Shown one piece after another: positions 54,120-63,774 of a stretch of DNA of 64,000 nt. Source of the DNA: Chitinophaga terrae (ex Kim and Jung 2007) (GTDB taxonomy: Bacteria; Bacteroidota; Bacteroidia; Chitinophagales; Chitinophagaceae); the NCBI RefSeq assembly GCF_900107795.1, contig NZ_FNRL01000011.1, forward strand, positions 124,001 to 188,000. The letters are read 5' to 3'. A program made the position numbers and the translations under genes. Position 1 is the stretch's first letter. Every line of letters starts with the position of its first letter. Below the pieces are notes generated by a model. It searched no databases. It was not told the DNA's origin and saw nothing but the letters and a program-made list of their open reading frames with translations.

Positions 54120-55400
54120 TTAAGCTATTTGAACCTTTTGTGCATTTTTACGATTACGCATATAGAAATAAAGACCAGTAAAGGCCACGATCAAAATGAT
54201 CGGGATCACTAAAGTTGCTTTAATGATCTCAGGGCCTGCAACTGCCGTAGCCTGTGCAAAAGCGGTAGCTTCAGCGCTGCCCGGAGCCGCGGAACGGTAT
54301 GCGTCAACAGCTGCGCCGGCAGGCAGGTTCTTAACTATAATGCTATCGTAGAACCCGCCCATGAATATCATATAAATCGAAACGGCAAACATACCGGCAC
54401 CGCCCATAAGGTTCATGCCTAAAGCGCCTGATTCAGGGATATTCTCAGAAACAAATCCCAACATTGTTGGCCAGAAATAGGTAACGCCCATTCCGAAGAT
54501 AAAGGCTGCCACAAATATCATGTTTCCGGACACATGCGAGAGTAAATATAAGCCCAAAGCACTTAAAATTGCAGAAATTAATAAAACCCCGGTTGGAGAC
54601 ATGCGGTGTACAACCGGTCCGGCTACCGCTCTTCCCAGCGTTTGCACGCCTGCTGTTAGCGCTAAAATAAGAATGGAGTTTTCTGTTACATTTTTCAGCA
54701 ATACCTCGATCCACTGGCCTGTAAAGAGTTCTGTGATAGCGGTACCGAACATGAGAATGAACATGCAGATAAAGAGAGGGCTCACTACTGAACGGTACAT
54801 CTGGGAGGTGGAGATACCTGATGCCACCCTTTCTGTTACAGGAAAATCAAGTTTCATGAACAGGTAACCATAAACGATAGTTGGGATAAGCATTGTAGCT
54901 ACCTGCAACTGGTAAGAGGTCAGTCCTACTTTCTTCATCAGGAATACCAGCAGGGTACCTATTACGATACCTCCGGGGAACCAGAGGTGAAAGTGGTTCA
55001 GTTTAGTGGTCTTATTGGTTGGGAAGATGGTTGCTACCAGCGGGTTACAGGCAGCTTCTACCGTTCCGTTTGCCATACCAATAAAGAGAGTGGATATGAA
55101 GAGTGACCAGAAGCCGCTGGCGGTGATAGTCAGGATAATACCCAGCAGGTGCAGCACGAAAGCTGCCAGCAGCAGGCGTTTCATGCCTATCAGGTCTACT
55201 ATGAAGCCGCCGATCACTACTGCCAGCGGGAATCCCCAGAACGCAGTAGAGGCAATAATACTCAGTTGTTTAACATCCAGATGGAACAGAACGCCCAGGT
55301 CGCCCAGGATACCAGCTCTGATACCAAATGACAAAGAGGTTACCAGCAGCGCTGTACAGCTGGCAACGAATAATTTTTGCGGTTGAATAGTGTTTGCCAT
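54120..55400 (-). CDS. MFS sugar transporter
   Basis: The 426-residue protein has about twelve membrane helices and motifs of the fucose permease-like group (IGGFIVDLIGMKRLLLAAFV; TVEAACNPLVATIFPTNKTT; LNHFHLWFPGGIVIGTLLV). It probably imports a sugar or glycoside with protons. It is the first gene of the minus-strand cluster that continues into the dehydrogenase, epimerase, cytochrome, DUF1080 and ThuA genes. An 80-base hydrophilic loop near residues 355-385 is rich in alanine and serine. Confidence 0.9.
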   Translation of the reverse strand: MANTIQPQKLFVASCTALLVTSLSFGIRAGILGDLGVLFHLDVKQLSIIASTAFWGFPLAVVIGGFIVDLIGMKRLLLAAFVLHLLGIILTITASGFWSLFISTLFIGMANGTVEAACNPLVATIFPTNKTTKLNHFHLWFPGGIVIGTLLVFLMKKVGLTSYQLQVATMLIPTIVYGYLFMKLDFPVTERVASGISTSQMYRSVVSPLFICMFILMFGTAITELFTGQWIEVLLKNVTENSILILALTAGVQTLGRAVAGPVVHRMSPTGVLLISAILSALGLYLLSHVSGNMIFVAAFIFGMGVTYFWPTMLGFVSENIPESGALGMNLMGGAGMFAVSIYMIFMGGFYDSIIVKNLPAGAAVDAYRSAAPGSAEATAFAQATAVAGPEIIKATLVIPIILIVAFTGLYFYMRNRKNAQKVQIA

Positions 55401-55579
55401 AAACGTGGACTTTTGGTTAAAACATTTTAGTTAAAGTGATAGATAGAACAGTTGTTAAACCTTTAAATTTATAAAAAGTATTTTCATATTTTTAGCTTTT
55501 TGTATGGGTGAAATGATAAAATTTTGAAAATTTTCATTTTCTACCCCAATGAACTGTTTTTGCACCCTAAATCCCTTAC

Positions 55580-55610
55580 TTGCGGCTCCGGGGGAGCGGT
55601 CGTATTTTTG
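55580..55610 (+). promoter_or_regulatory. Strong promoter in the gap before secA
   Basis: TTG at 55580-55582 and a perfect TATTTTTG at 55603-55610 are separated by 20 bases, the best match to the Bacteroidota promoter in this window. Transcription would start near 55617, far (340 bases) from secA. Confidence 0.6.
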
Positions 55611-55616
55611 GATAAG

Positions 55617-55680
55617 CGGTTAGCCGGATGCAGCACGGAAGCAGCCGTTTCGCCAAACTTCAACGTATTGTTAATTAAGC
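55617..55680 (+). ncRNA. Candidate stable RNA, possibly signal recognition particle-like
   Basis: Right after the promoter, GGTTAG (55618-55623) and AAGCAGCC (55639-55646) flank a small hairpin (CCG/CGG, 55624-55626 with 55636-55638). They match, with one base change, the GGUCAG and AAGCAGCC strands of the conserved SRP RNA core. Further pairs enclose it: AAGCGG with CCGTTT (55614-55619, 55645-55650). But the apical loop (GATGCAGCA) is not the usual GNAR tetraloop, and some of the pairing bases overlap the promoter. The 3' end is not defined. I rate it as a candidate only. Confidence 0.35.
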
Positions 55681-55955
55681 TATTTAAATTACAAAAAGCA
55701 GGTAAAAACAGCCTGGAAAACCCGAATTTATTCCTACTTTTACAGGCCTTGCCGAGCAGCTCAAGAACTGACACCTTGACAGTCTGTCTTTACAAGCACA
55801 ATATTTGAGTAACCTGGATGTCATCTATCCAACTAATAAGCCCGCCGCCACTGTGCCACAGGCTATCTGAACAGCGAGTTAAACCAACTGGTTTTGGCCT
55901 GGAAGGGATTAGGTTACAAGAAATTAAAATCGTTATTCGTAATTAAACATTTAAC

Positions 55956-58900
55956 ATGTTAGGTTTTTTATCAAAGCTATTTGGAGGGAATAAGTCTGAG
56001 AGAGATATTAAAGCTATCACTCCAGTGGTGCAGAAGATCAATGAAGAGTACGAAAAACTGCAATCCCTTCCTATCGATGAATTGCGCCACAAAACCCAGG
56101 ATTTTCGCGCACGTATTGCAGCTCACCTTGCAACTATAGATAAAGAAATTGCTGAAAAACAGCAAACTGCTGATACAGAGGAAGACGTTACAGTTAAAGA
56201 TACTATATACCAGGAAATAGATTCCCTGAAAAAAGACCGCGACAAGCAACTGGAAGTAGTATTAAAAGAAATACTGCCCGAAGCTTTTGCCGTTGTTAAA
56301 GAAACTGCCCGCCGCTTCTCCCAGAACCCTACTATTACCGCCACTGCTACCAATCTCGACAGGCAACTGGCTGTAGTAAAAGATTATGTAACAATCGACG
56401 GAGATAAGGCCATCTGGAAAAACAGCTGGAACGCAGCCGGTAACCTTGTTACCTGGAACATGGTACACTACGATGTACAGCTCATAGGCGGTACCGTACT
56501 GCACCAGGGTAAGATCGCCGAAATGGCTACGGGTGAAGGTAAAACCCTTGTTTCTACCTTGCCTGCTTACCTGAATGCACTGGCAGGGCAAGGCGTTCAC
56601 ATCGTAACTGTGAACGACTACCTGGCACGCCGTGACTCTGAATGGAACGGTCCATTATTCGAGTTCCTCGACATCACGGTTGACTGTATCGACAAACATC
56701 AACCCAATACTCCTGAACGTCGCAACGCTTACCTGGCAGATATTACCTACGGTACCAACAACGAATTCGGCTTCGACTACCTCCGCGATAACATGGTGCA
56801 TAGCCCGGATGAAATGGTACAACGCAAACACCACTTCGCAATGGTCGATGAGGTGGATAGCGTATTGGTGGATGACGCCCGTACCCCATTGATCATTTCT
56901 GGTCCTATCCCCCGCGGTGAAGAACAGGAATTCCATGTCCTGAAGCCACGTATCGAGTACCTGGTAGAAATGCAGAAAAAAGCTACCAACCAATACCTGC
57001 AGGAAGCTAAGAAACTGATCGCCGAAGGGAAAGACGATCCTAAAACCGGTGGCCTGGCCCTGATGCGCGCCTGGAGAGGTTTGCCAAAGAACAGCGCCCT
57101 GATCAAATACCTCAGCGAACCCGGTCACAGGGTTTTGCTCCAGAAAGCTGAAAACTACTACCTGGCAGACCAGCAACGCGAAATGCCGAAAGTAGACGAA
57201 GGTTTATATTTCTCTATCGACGAAAAAAATAACAGCGTAGACCTTACCGAAAAAGGTATTCACCTGATCACCCAAGGCGGCGAAGATCCTAACTTCTTCA
57301 TCCTGCCGGATGTGGGAACAGAATTGGCAGAAATTGAAAAACTGTCAGTTTCTCCTGAAGAAAAACTGCAACGCAAGGATATGCTGTTGCAGGAATTTGC
57401 AGCAAAATCAGATCGTATCCACTCCATCCAGCAATTACTGAAAGCATATACCCTCTTTGATAAAGACGTGGAATATGTGGTAATGGACGGTAAAGTAAAG
57501 ATCGTAGACGAACAGACAGGTCGTATCCTGGATGGCCGCCGTTATTCTGATGGCCTGCACCAGGCGATAGAAGCGAAGGAAAACGTAAAAGTGGAAGCTG
57601 CTACCCAAACCTTTGCAACCATTACTTTACAGAACTACTTCCGTATGTATCACAAGCTGGCTGGTATGACCGGTACAGCTTCTACAGAAGCGGGCGAGTT
57701 CTGGGAGATCTACAAACTGGATGTGGTAACTATCCCTACCAACCTCCCGATTTCCCGTATCGACGCAGAAGACCTGGTTTATAAGACCAAACGCGATAAA
57801 TATAAAGCGGTGATCGAAGAGATCAAGCAGCTGAAAGCAAAAGGCCGCCCCGTACTGGTAGGTACTACCTCCGTAGAGGTTTCTGAATTGCTCAGCAAAA
57901 TGCTGACCTTCGAAAAAGTACCTCATAATGTATTGAACGCTAAGCAACACGCCCGTGAAGCACAGATCGTAGCGGAAGCCGGTTTGCCGGGCGCCGTTAC
58001 CATCGCCACCAACATGGCCGGTAGGGGTACGGATATCAAGCTCGGACCTGGCGTGAAAGAAGCCGGCGGTCTGGCTATTATCGGTACCGAAAGACACGAA
58101 AGCCGCCGTGTAGACAGGCAGTTACGTGGTCGTGCCGGTAGGCAGGGCGATCCTGGTACTTCCCAGTTCTTCGTTTCCCTGGAAGATGACCTGATGCGTA
58201 TGTTCGGTTCCGAAAGGATAGCCGGGCTGATGGACCGCATGGGGTATAAAGAAGGAGAAGTGATCCAGCACAGCATGATCACCAAATCCATCGAAAGAGC
58301 ACAGAAGAAAGTAGAAGAAAATAACTTCGGTATCCGTAAACGTTTGCTGGAATACGACGATGTGATGAACAAACAACGTACAGTGATCTATGCTAAACGT
58401 AACCACGCATTGTTCGGGGAAAGACTGGCAATTGATATCGATAACGCCTTCTATGATGTAGCGGAAAGCCTGGTGACTACACACCGTGAAAGCGGGGATT
58501 ATGAAGCATTCAAAATGGATGTGATCATGAACTTCTCTATCGAAACCAGCATCACACCTGAAGAACTGGCCAAAGGCGACCTGCAGGCTACAGCCTCCAA
58601 ACTGTATCATGAAGGTAAAGAGAACTACCAGCGCAAGATCAACGACCTGATCTCTCAAACCCTGCCTGCAATAGAAAATATCTACAAAGAGCAGGGACAT
58701 CATATCGAAAACATTTCTATTCCATTTACCGATGGCAAGAAAGGGGTGAACGTACTGGCTAACCTGCAGAAAGTAGTGGAAACACAAGGACAGGAAACCA
58801 AAAATGCCCTGGAACGCAGCATAACGCTGGCATTGATCGACGAGGCCTGGAAAGAGCACCTGAGAGCAATGGACGATCTGAAACAATCTGTTCAGAGCGC

Positions 58901-59273
58901 CGTGTACGAACAAAAAGATCCGTTGCTGATCTATAAGTTCGAAGCATTCAACCTGTTCAAGAGCATGGACGGCGAAACCAGCCGCGACATCGTTTCCTTC
59001 CTGACCAAATGCGGTATCCCAATGAGAACCCGCTCATCAGAGGCGGCTCCTGAAATCCGCGAAGGCCATGAAGAAAGAACAGACATGAGCCGTATGCGCG
59101 CTACGCATGAAGACATGGACGCACCGGCGGCCCAGTCTAACGGCCATGCCCCGGTTGCAGAAGAGGTGAAATCAGAACCTATCAGGCACCAGGGTCCGAA
59201 GATCGGACGTAATGACCTTTGCCCTTGCGGTAGCGGTAAAAAATACAAACAATGTCATGGTAAAGATGCTTAA
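55956..59273 (+). CDS. secA: Preprotein translocase ATPase SecA
   Basis: SecA drives export of unfolded proteins through SecYEG. The 1105-residue protein starts [20 protein letters not shown] and has the DEAD-type motor: Walker [38 protein letters not shown], Walker [21 protein letters not shown], the second motor half with [20 protein letters not shown] and [19 protein letters not shown]. The C-terminal zinc motif is [14 protein letters not shown]. Extra residues near 65-100 and in the linker make it longer than the E. coli protein, as usual in Bacteroidota. A terminator follows. Confidence 0.98.
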   Translation: MLGFLSKLFGGNKSERDIKAITPVVQKINEEYEKLQSLPIDELRHKTQDFRARIAAHLATIDKEIAEKQQTADTEEDVTVKDTIYQEIDSLKKDRDKQLEVVLKEILPEAFAVVKETARRFSQNPTITATATNLDRQLAVVKDYVTIDGDKAIWKNSWNAAGNLVTWNMVHYDVQLIGGTVLHQGKIAEMATGEGKTLVSTLPAYLNALAGQGVHIVTVNDYLARRDSEWNGPLFEFLDITVDCIDKHQPNTPERRNAYLADITYGTNNEFGFDYLRDNMVHSPDEMVQRKHHFAMVDEVDSVLVDDARTPLIISGPIPRGEEQEFHVLKPRIEYLVEMQKKATNQYLQEAKKLIAEGKDDPKTGGLALMRAWRGLPKNSALIKYLSEPGHRVLLQKAENYYLADQQREMPKVDEGLYFSIDEKNNSVDLTEKGIHLITQGGEDPNFFILPDVGTELAEIEKLSVSPEEKLQRKDMLLQEFAAKSDRIHSIQQLLKAYTLFDKDVEYVVMDGKVKIVDEQTGRILDGRRYSDGLHQAIEAKENVKVEAATQTFATITLQNYFRMYHKLAGMTGTASTEAGEFWEIYKLDVVTIPTNLPISRIDAEDLVYKTKRDKYKAVIEEIKQLKAKGRPVLVGTTSVEVSELLSKMLTFEKVPHNVLNAKQHAREAQIVAEAGLPGAVTIATNMAGRGTDIKLGPGVKEAGGLAIIGTERHESRRVDRQLRGRAGRQGDPGTSQFFVSLEDDLMRMFGSERIAGLMDRMGYKEGEVIQHSMITKSIERAQKKVEENNFGIRKRLLEYDDVMNKQRTVIYAKRNHALFGERLAIDIDNAFYDVAESLVTTHRESGDYEAFKMDVIMNFSIETSITPEELAKGDLQATASKLYHEGKENYQRKINDLISQTLPAIENIYKEQGHHIENISIPFTDGKKGVNVLANLQKVVETQGQETKNALERSITLALIDEAWKEHLRAMDDLKQSVQSAVYEQKDPLLIYKFEAFNLFKSMDGETSRDIVSFLTKCGIPMRTRSSEAAPEIREGHEERTDMSRMRATHEDMDAPAAQSNGHAPVAEEVKSEPIRHQGPKIGRNDLCPCGSGKKYKQCHGKDA

Positions 59274-59306
59274 TACAGCATCGTAATCATTGATCTGTAT
59301 ATTATT

Positions 59307-59354
59307 AATGGATCGCAATTTCCCTGTCATATAGGGGTTGCGGTCCATTTTTTA
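59307..59354 (+). terminator. Intrinsic terminator of secA
   Basis: AATGGATCGCAA (59307-59318) pairs with TTGCGGTCCATT (59338-59349), one G-U pair, with an inner CCCT/AGGG helix in the loop, followed by TTTTTATT. Confidence 0.8.
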
Positions 59355-59386
59355 TTGGGGCGGTCGGCCATCCGGCCTAATTTCTT

Positions 59387-59394
59387 TATTTTTG
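59387..59394 (+). promoter_or_regulatory. -7 promoter box of deoC, probably leaderless
   Basis: TATTTTTG ends five bases before the deoC ATG at 59400, so transcription would begin at about the start codon. It also shows that an upstream in-frame ATG at 59355 is not used. No convincing -33 element. Confidence 0.5.
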
Positions 59395-59399
59395 CTGCT

Positions 59400-60065
59400 A
59401 TGAACATCAACAGATACATCGACCACACCGTTCTGAAACCTACTACTACACTAGAAGATGTGAAAAAGTTATGCATGGAATGCGTGGAATATGATTTTGC
59501 CGCCGCCTGCGTACCTCCTTTGTATGTTAAGATAGCCTCGCAGTTCCTTGGAGCTACCAATACCAAAATAGCCACAGTGATCGGATTTCCCTTCGGCTAC
59601 TCCGCCATCGAGGCGAAAGTGGCAGAAACAGTACTGGCAATCGTAGACGGGGCAGATGAACTGGACCTGGTGATCAACATCTCTGCTATCAAGAATAACG
59701 ATTGGGAATATTTGGAAAAAGAAATCGCCAACATCATGTACATTGTACGTGAAAAGAAGAAGGTGATTAAGATAATTATAGAAAGTGGCATATTATTGGA
59801 AGACGAGATCGTTAAATGCTGCCAGTTATATAGCAAGTACGGGGTAGATTTCATGAAAACGTCTACCGGCTATGCAGAGAGAGGAGCAACTGTTGAAGCT
59901 GTAAAGTTAATGAGGGCCAACCTGCCTGAAAACATACAGATCAAGGCATCCGGCGGTATCCGTACTTATGCTTTTGCCAAAGAGCTGATAGACGCCGGAG
60001 CTACCAGGATAGGGGCAAGTGCCAGTGTTAATATTGCTAAAGAGGCGCAGGAAGCAACCGCATAA
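59400..60065 (+). CDS. deoC: Deoxyribose-phosphate aldolase
   Basis: DeoC splits 2-deoxyribose-5-phosphate into glyceraldehyde-3-phosphate and acetaldehyde in nucleoside breakdown. The 221-residue class I aldolase has the Schiff-base lysine in YGVDFMKTSTGYAERGAT, the second lysine in IKASGGIRTYAFAKELI, and VDGADELDLVINISA. I start at the ATG at 59400 (MNINRYIDHTVLKPT), the family N terminus. It is followed by the SPOR protein gene (34-base gap). Confidence 0.96.
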   Translation: MNINRYIDHTVLKPTTTLEDVKKLCMECVEYDFAAACVPPLYVKIASQFLGATNTKIATVIGFPFGYSAIEAKVAETVLAIVDGADELDLVINISAIKNNDWEYLEKEIANIMYIVREKKKVIKIIIESGILLEDEIVKCCQLYSKYGVDFMKTSTGYAERGATVEAVKLMRANLPENIQIKASGGIRTYAFAKELIDAGATRIGASASVNIAKEAQEATA

Positions 60066-60099
60066 CCAGATTATTCATTTTATTAATTATACAGTATTC

Positions 60100-60540
60100 A
60101 TGCAAAAGTTATTCATCCTGGTAGGCTGTTTATTGATCAGTGGCCTGGCCATGGCGCAGGATAATGAAACAGCAACGAATGGGAACGTGAGAGTGATTAA
60201 AGACAGCCGTTTAGATGTGCTGATCAGGAAACAGATCTACATCAATAACCTGGCTATCCGTAACCAGTCAGGGTTCCGTGTACAGGTGATTTCTACCAAT
60301 AAACGCGGAGACGCTAACGAAGCAAAGGCAAAAGTGATGCAGCTGTTCCCGGATTACCGTACCTATCTCGATTATCAATCTCCCTATTTTAAAGTTCGCG
60401 TTGGTGATTTTAAGACAAGAGACGAAGCTGCAGAGTTGAGGGATAAATTATCCGATCTCTTCTCCGGCGGCGTATTCGTAGTGCCGGCTATTATTAACGT
60501 GACTCCAGACAAAGAACTATCGAATGAAGAACCGTATTAA
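60100..60540 (+). CDS. SPOR-domain protein
   Basis: The 146-residue protein starts MQKLFILVGCLLISGLAMAQ, a signal peptide, and has a SPOR-like C-terminal domain (GFRVQVISTNKRGDANEAKA, then YFKVRVGDFKTRDEAAELRD). SPOR domains bind glycan strands lacking peptides at the septum. I chose the ATG at 60100; upstream Mets in frame would add a stretch of basic residues that is not a signal peptide. Its end overlaps the M20 gene by 17 bases. Confidence 0.88.
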   Translation: MQKLFILVGCLLISGLAMAQDNETATNGNVRVIKDSRLDVLIRKQIYINNLAIRNQSGFRVQVISTNKRGDANEAKAKVMQLFPDYRTYLDYQSPYFKVRVGDFKTRDEAAELRDKLSDLFSGGVFVVPAIINVTPDKELSNEEPY

Positions 60541-61699
60541 GGAATTAGCCAAGGCATATGCACCTGAGTTAATAGCTGTCAGACACCACTTGCATTCACA
60601 CCCGGAATTATCTTTCCAGGAATATAATACTACCGCCTTTATACAGCAGAAGCTGAAAGAATACGGCGTTAATTTTAAAGCTGGTATTGCCGGTACCGGC
60701 ATCATCGCGTTGATAGAAGGAAAGAATCCTTCTTCCAAAACCATTGCATTACGTGCAGATATCGACGCATTGCCAATTACAGAAGCGAATAACGTTCCCT
60801 ATAAATCTACCAACGAAGGCGTTATGCACGCCTGCGGGCACGATGTACATACTTCATGCGTACTGGGAGCTGTTAAAATATTGAACGAGTTGAAAGATGA
60901 ACTGGAAGGTACTATTAAAGTATTGTTCCAGCCGGGAGAAGAAAAACACCCGGGAGGCGCCAGTATCATGATAGCAGAAGGTGCCCTCGAAAATCCGAAG
61001 CCCGACGCCATACTCGGACTTCATGTGCACCCTTCCCTGGAAGTAGGGAAACTGGGATTTCATGCCGGTAAATACATGGCAAGCGCCGACGAGATCTATA
61101 TTACAGTAAAAGGGAAAGGCGGGCATGCCGCTCAGCCTCATTTAACTGTTGATACCATATTGGTAGCTTCCCAGCTTGTGGTAAGTTTACAACAGATCAT
61201 CTCCCGCAACAACAATCCTTTCTCTCCTTCTGTATTGTCTATCTGTGCATTTAACGGTGGCTTCACTACCAATGTGATCCCCAGTGAAGTGAAACTGATG
61301 GGTACATTCAGGGCTATGGACGAAACATGGCGTTTTAAAGCCCATGAACTGATCCGCAAACAGGCTATCGGCATCGCCGAAGCTATGGGAGCCGAAATTG
61401 ATGTAGAGATACTGGTAGGATATCCTGTTCTCGATAACAACGAAGCTGTTACGAACAAAGCAATTGAATTGGCAACAGAATACCTGGGGCCTGAGAATGT
61501 AGGCGATACAGAGATCAGGATGGGAGCAGAAGATTTCGCATTCTATTCGCAGGTTATTCCCGCCTGTTTCTTCAGGTTAGGTACAGGTAACGCAGCCAAA
61601 GGTATTACGTCTGGCGTGCATACTCCAACTTTTGATGTAGACGAACGCGCTATTGAAATTGGTATGGGAACTATGGCCTACCTGGCGACACGGTTTTAA
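60524..61699 (+). CDS. M20 family amidohydrolase (N-acyl-L-amino acid hydrolase type)
   Basis: The 391-residue di-metal enzyme has the M20D ligands: HSHPELSFQEYNT, MHACGHDVHTSCVLGAVK, LFQPGEEKHPGGASIMI, RMGAEDFAFYSQVIPA and GVHTPTFDVDERAI. It probably removes acyl groups from amino acids; indole-acetyl-amino acid hydrolase and peptide roles cannot be separated by sequence. No signal peptide is seen. It begins inside the SPOR gene (17-base overlap) and ends before a strong bidirectional terminator. Confidence 0.93.
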   Translation: MKNRIKELAKAYAPELIAVRHHLHSHPELSFQEYNTTAFIQQKLKEYGVNFKAGIAGTGIIALIEGKNPSSKTIALRADIDALPITEANNVPYKSTNEGVMHACGHDVHTSCVLGAVKILNELKDELEGTIKVLFQPGEEKHPGGASIMIAEGALENPKPDAILGLHVHPSLEVGKLGFHAGKYMASADEIYITVKGKGGHAAQPHLTVDTILVASQLVVSLQQIISRNNNPFSPSVLSICAFNGGFTTNVIPSEVKLMGTFRAMDETWRFKAHELIRKQAIGIAEAMGAEIDVEILVGYPVLDNNEAVTNKAIELATEYLGPENVGDTEIRMGAEDFAFYSQVIPACFFRLGTGNAAKGITSGVHTPTFDVDERAIEIGMGTMAYLATRF

Positions 61700-61717
61700 T
61701 TCAACAGTCTTAAATAT

Positions 61718-61750
61718 AAAAAAACGCTGCCCGGAAAGCAGCGTTTTTTT
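61718..61750. terminator. Bidirectional intrinsic terminator
   Basis: A 13-base-pair perfect stem (61718-61730 with 61738-61750, core ACGCTGC, loop CCGGAAA) has A-run and T-run on both sides, serving the M20 gene (+) and the lipoprotein gene (-). Confidence 0.93.
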
Positions 61751-61768
61751 ATGGCAGATATAGTTGAA

Positions 61769-63553
61769 TTAAGGTACTGAATTCATCGGAAGCCTGAATG
61801 TGCCTGAAAACGGCAGGCGTTGTGTGCAGAGGCTGTCTTTACATACAGTTCCGCTGATGCTTCCTTCAACGAGATCTCCTCTTTGGCTGCCTATCTTGGT
61901 GATCGTACAGGTGCCTTCAACATTAAAGTAGTCATTTCCTTTGAAACGCATGCTAAAAGACTGCTCCAGGGTGTAGGTGCCCGGAACGAAAGCCTGGTTG
62001 GAACGCAGTCTCCATTCCAGATATTCGCTGTAATTAGTCCTGGCAACATCGAACGACAGGAAATGGTTGCCGACGCTGTAGATAGTATAGGAAACCGCTG
62101 TGCTATCCTGTTCTCCGAATGTAAACTTGCTTCCGTCGAAATCGATATTTACAAATTGAGCAGCCGTCTGGCAAACGGTGACGTCTATATTTTCTGCATT
62201 GATAGTAACTGTTTTTTCCGCTGTATTGCCGTTATTGGTAGCCGGGTCTATTGCGGATATTTCAAGTTTGGAAGGAGTATCATTGCAGCGTATAACAGAG
62301 ATAGTATATTTCCCGTCATCCCCGCTATAAGCCCTGTATGTTCTGCCATCGATCTTTGCAGATACGAATACATTTTTCAGGACATTGTTATTACAGTCAG
62401 TTATTTTGCCGGTAACCGTCAACATAGGCGCAGTTACATTAATGGCAATATCGCCCAGGTCTGTATCCTTACCCAGCGGGCCGATTGGCTGAGGGTGAGT
62501 ATAGAGGGTATTCTGGCATTGGCCTATTACTTTCAGCGTCAGCGCCTGGTCGGCAGGCACAATTCCTTCCACTACGCCTTTATCGTCGGTATATGCGAAT
62601 CCGACCTGGCCATTGGTTGCTTTTAATGATACCTGGGTGCTTTGCAGCGGAACGCCTGTATTATCAGTAAAGCGGATCTTTATCCTGGCCTGTGCAAAAG
62701 GGTAATCGAGGTTCCAGAAAGAGAAGTGTTTCACGGTTCCTATATAATAAGAGCCTACCCTCGTAGCCTGGCCTTCTTCCTGCCATAAACCGGTTTTCTC
62801 ATTAAAATACCAGAGCGGCATGGTAGCAGGTGCAGTTGCCACTAACGAAGAAGGGATCGTGTACCGGATCGTGACGGTAGAGTTGCTGTCGATATGCAGC
62901 TCTTCTCCGTTTGCGCCTTTAAGTTCGGCGCCCAGCATGCCGTACGATAACAAGCCTACTTCCTTCCCATCTTTATTGGTTCCTCTAAGCGCCCCGGGCT
63001 GAATATCAGCAAACCTGCTGTCTTCAGGATTTATAAGGTTTAACAATACGCTTACCTTTCCTGTATACGGTTCGTTATTGCCGTTCAGTACCTGTTTAGG
63101 CTGGAATATAAGCTGGCAGTTGGGAACAGCTACTTGTCCGCCTGCCGTTGCATCAAATTTTCCTGCTTCTGTTTTAGGCAGCAATTGTATCTGAACGTAT
63201 TTCAGGCTGTTGGCGCTGGCAAGGAAAGTACGGCTGCCATTGAAGTAACCGGTTTTCCGGACCAGGACCAATGCCGTATTTTTCGGCACGTTTACATTAT
63301 CGAACTTGAAATAGCCATTAATATCTGTAGTACTTTTTTCTGATCCGAAAAATACATCAGCATCTTTCACCGGCTCCTGTTTTTCATCTAAAACCCTGCC
63401 CTGAACGCTGGATTTGGTCATTTCTATAGTACCTGGAGGATTGGGGCCTGGTCCCTCCTGTTCGGAAGATTCTTCTTTCTGGCATGCAAAGAAGGCAATG
63501 CCCAGGGAAAACAATAACAATAATACAAGGGGAAACCTTTTACTTACCATCAT
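61769..63553 (-). CDS. Lipoprotein with carboxypeptidase-regulatory-like domains
   Basis: The 594-residue protein starts with a lipoprotein signal (LLLLFSLGIAFFACQKEESS; Cys about residue 24) followed by an acidic and proline-rich linker (GPGPNPPG). A carboxypeptidase-regulatory-like fold is at about 48-115 (VQGRVLDEKQEPVKDADVFF, GYFKFDNVNVPKNTALVLVR). A second similar one lies at about 375-445 (LTVTGKITDCNNNVLKNVFV). Between and after are beta-sandwich parts I do not recognise. It is a surface-exposed or periplasmic anchor, function unknown. Confidence 0.82.
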   Translation of the reverse strand: MMVSKRFPLVLLLLFSLGIAFFACQKEESSEQEGPGPNPPGTIEMTKSSVQGRVLDEKQEPVKDADVFFGSEKSTTDINGYFKFDNVNVPKNTALVLVRKTGYFNGSRTFLASANSLKYVQIQLLPKTEAGKFDATAGGQVAVPNCQLIFQPKQVLNGNNEPYTGKVSVLLNLINPEDSRFADIQPGALRGTNKDGKEVGLLSYGMLGAELKGANGEELHIDSNSTVTIRYTIPSSLVATAPATMPLWYFNEKTGLWQEEGQATRVGSYYIGTVKHFSFWNLDYPFAQARIKIRFTDNTGVPLQSTQVSLKATNGQVGFAYTDDKGVVEGIVPADQALTLKVIGQCQNTLYTHPQPIGPLGKDTDLGDIAINVTAPMLTVTGKITDCNNNVLKNVFVSAKIDGRTYRAYSGDDGKYTISVIRCNDTPSKLEISAIDPATNNGNTAEKTVTINAENIDVTVCQTAAQFVNIDFDGSKFTFGEQDSTAVSYTIYSVGNHFLSFDVARTNYSEYLEWRLRSNQAFVPGTYTLEQSFSMRFKGNDYFNVEGTCTITKIGSQRGDLVEGSISGTVCKDSLCTQRLPFSGTFRLPMNSVP

Positions 63554-63725
63554 AGGGATTTGTTAAGATTTATGTTTGAAGGTTGAAGATATATAAATTT
63601 ATTTTAAATAGTTAAGAGGATAATGATCGGCTTTGAATCTGCTGATGCAGCGGGGAAATAAAACGCCGGATAGTTTCATTGAACTTATCCAGCGTTGAAG
63701 AATAGCGGTAAGGGGAGATAAAAAA

Positions 63726-63751
63726 AGCGGGAGGTTAGATAACTTCCCGCT
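63726..63751 (-). terminator. Intrinsic terminator of the last gene
   Basis: An 11-base-pair stem with one G-U pair (63726-63736 with 63741-63751, loop AGAT) lies 23 bases after the stop codon; the minus strand continues in a T-run. Confidence 0.85.
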
Positions 63752-63774
63752 GTTGTGATGATTTATTGCTTATG

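Larger units (their letters stand above)
55401..55955. other. 555-base gap before secA
   Basis: No gene here can be supported as protein-coding. A 94-codon frame (55524-55808) exists but has no ribosome-binding site and a random-looking composition. The gap holds a good promoter (55580-55610) and the candidate small RNA behind it. The part from 55800 to 55955 has a frame that reads SELNQLVLAWKGLGYKKLKS without a start codon, perhaps the end of a lost gene. Confidence 0.5.

Noticed and set aside
55524-55808. 94-codon open frame before secA
   Set aside because: No recognisable ribosome-binding site, no family match, and it overlaps the promoter and candidate RNA, so it is unlikely to be a gene.
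57627-58913. Long minus-strand frames within secA
   Set aside because: Antisense shadows with random composition and no ribosome-binding sites.
59355-59399. Longer start for deoC
   Set aside because: It would place the -7 promoter box inside the coding region and adds residues not found in the family.
63662-63697. Imperfect hairpin AACGCCGGATA/TATCCAGCGTT upstream of the last terminator
   Set aside because: One mismatch in the stem and no T-run; it may be a second weak terminator but cannot be supported.
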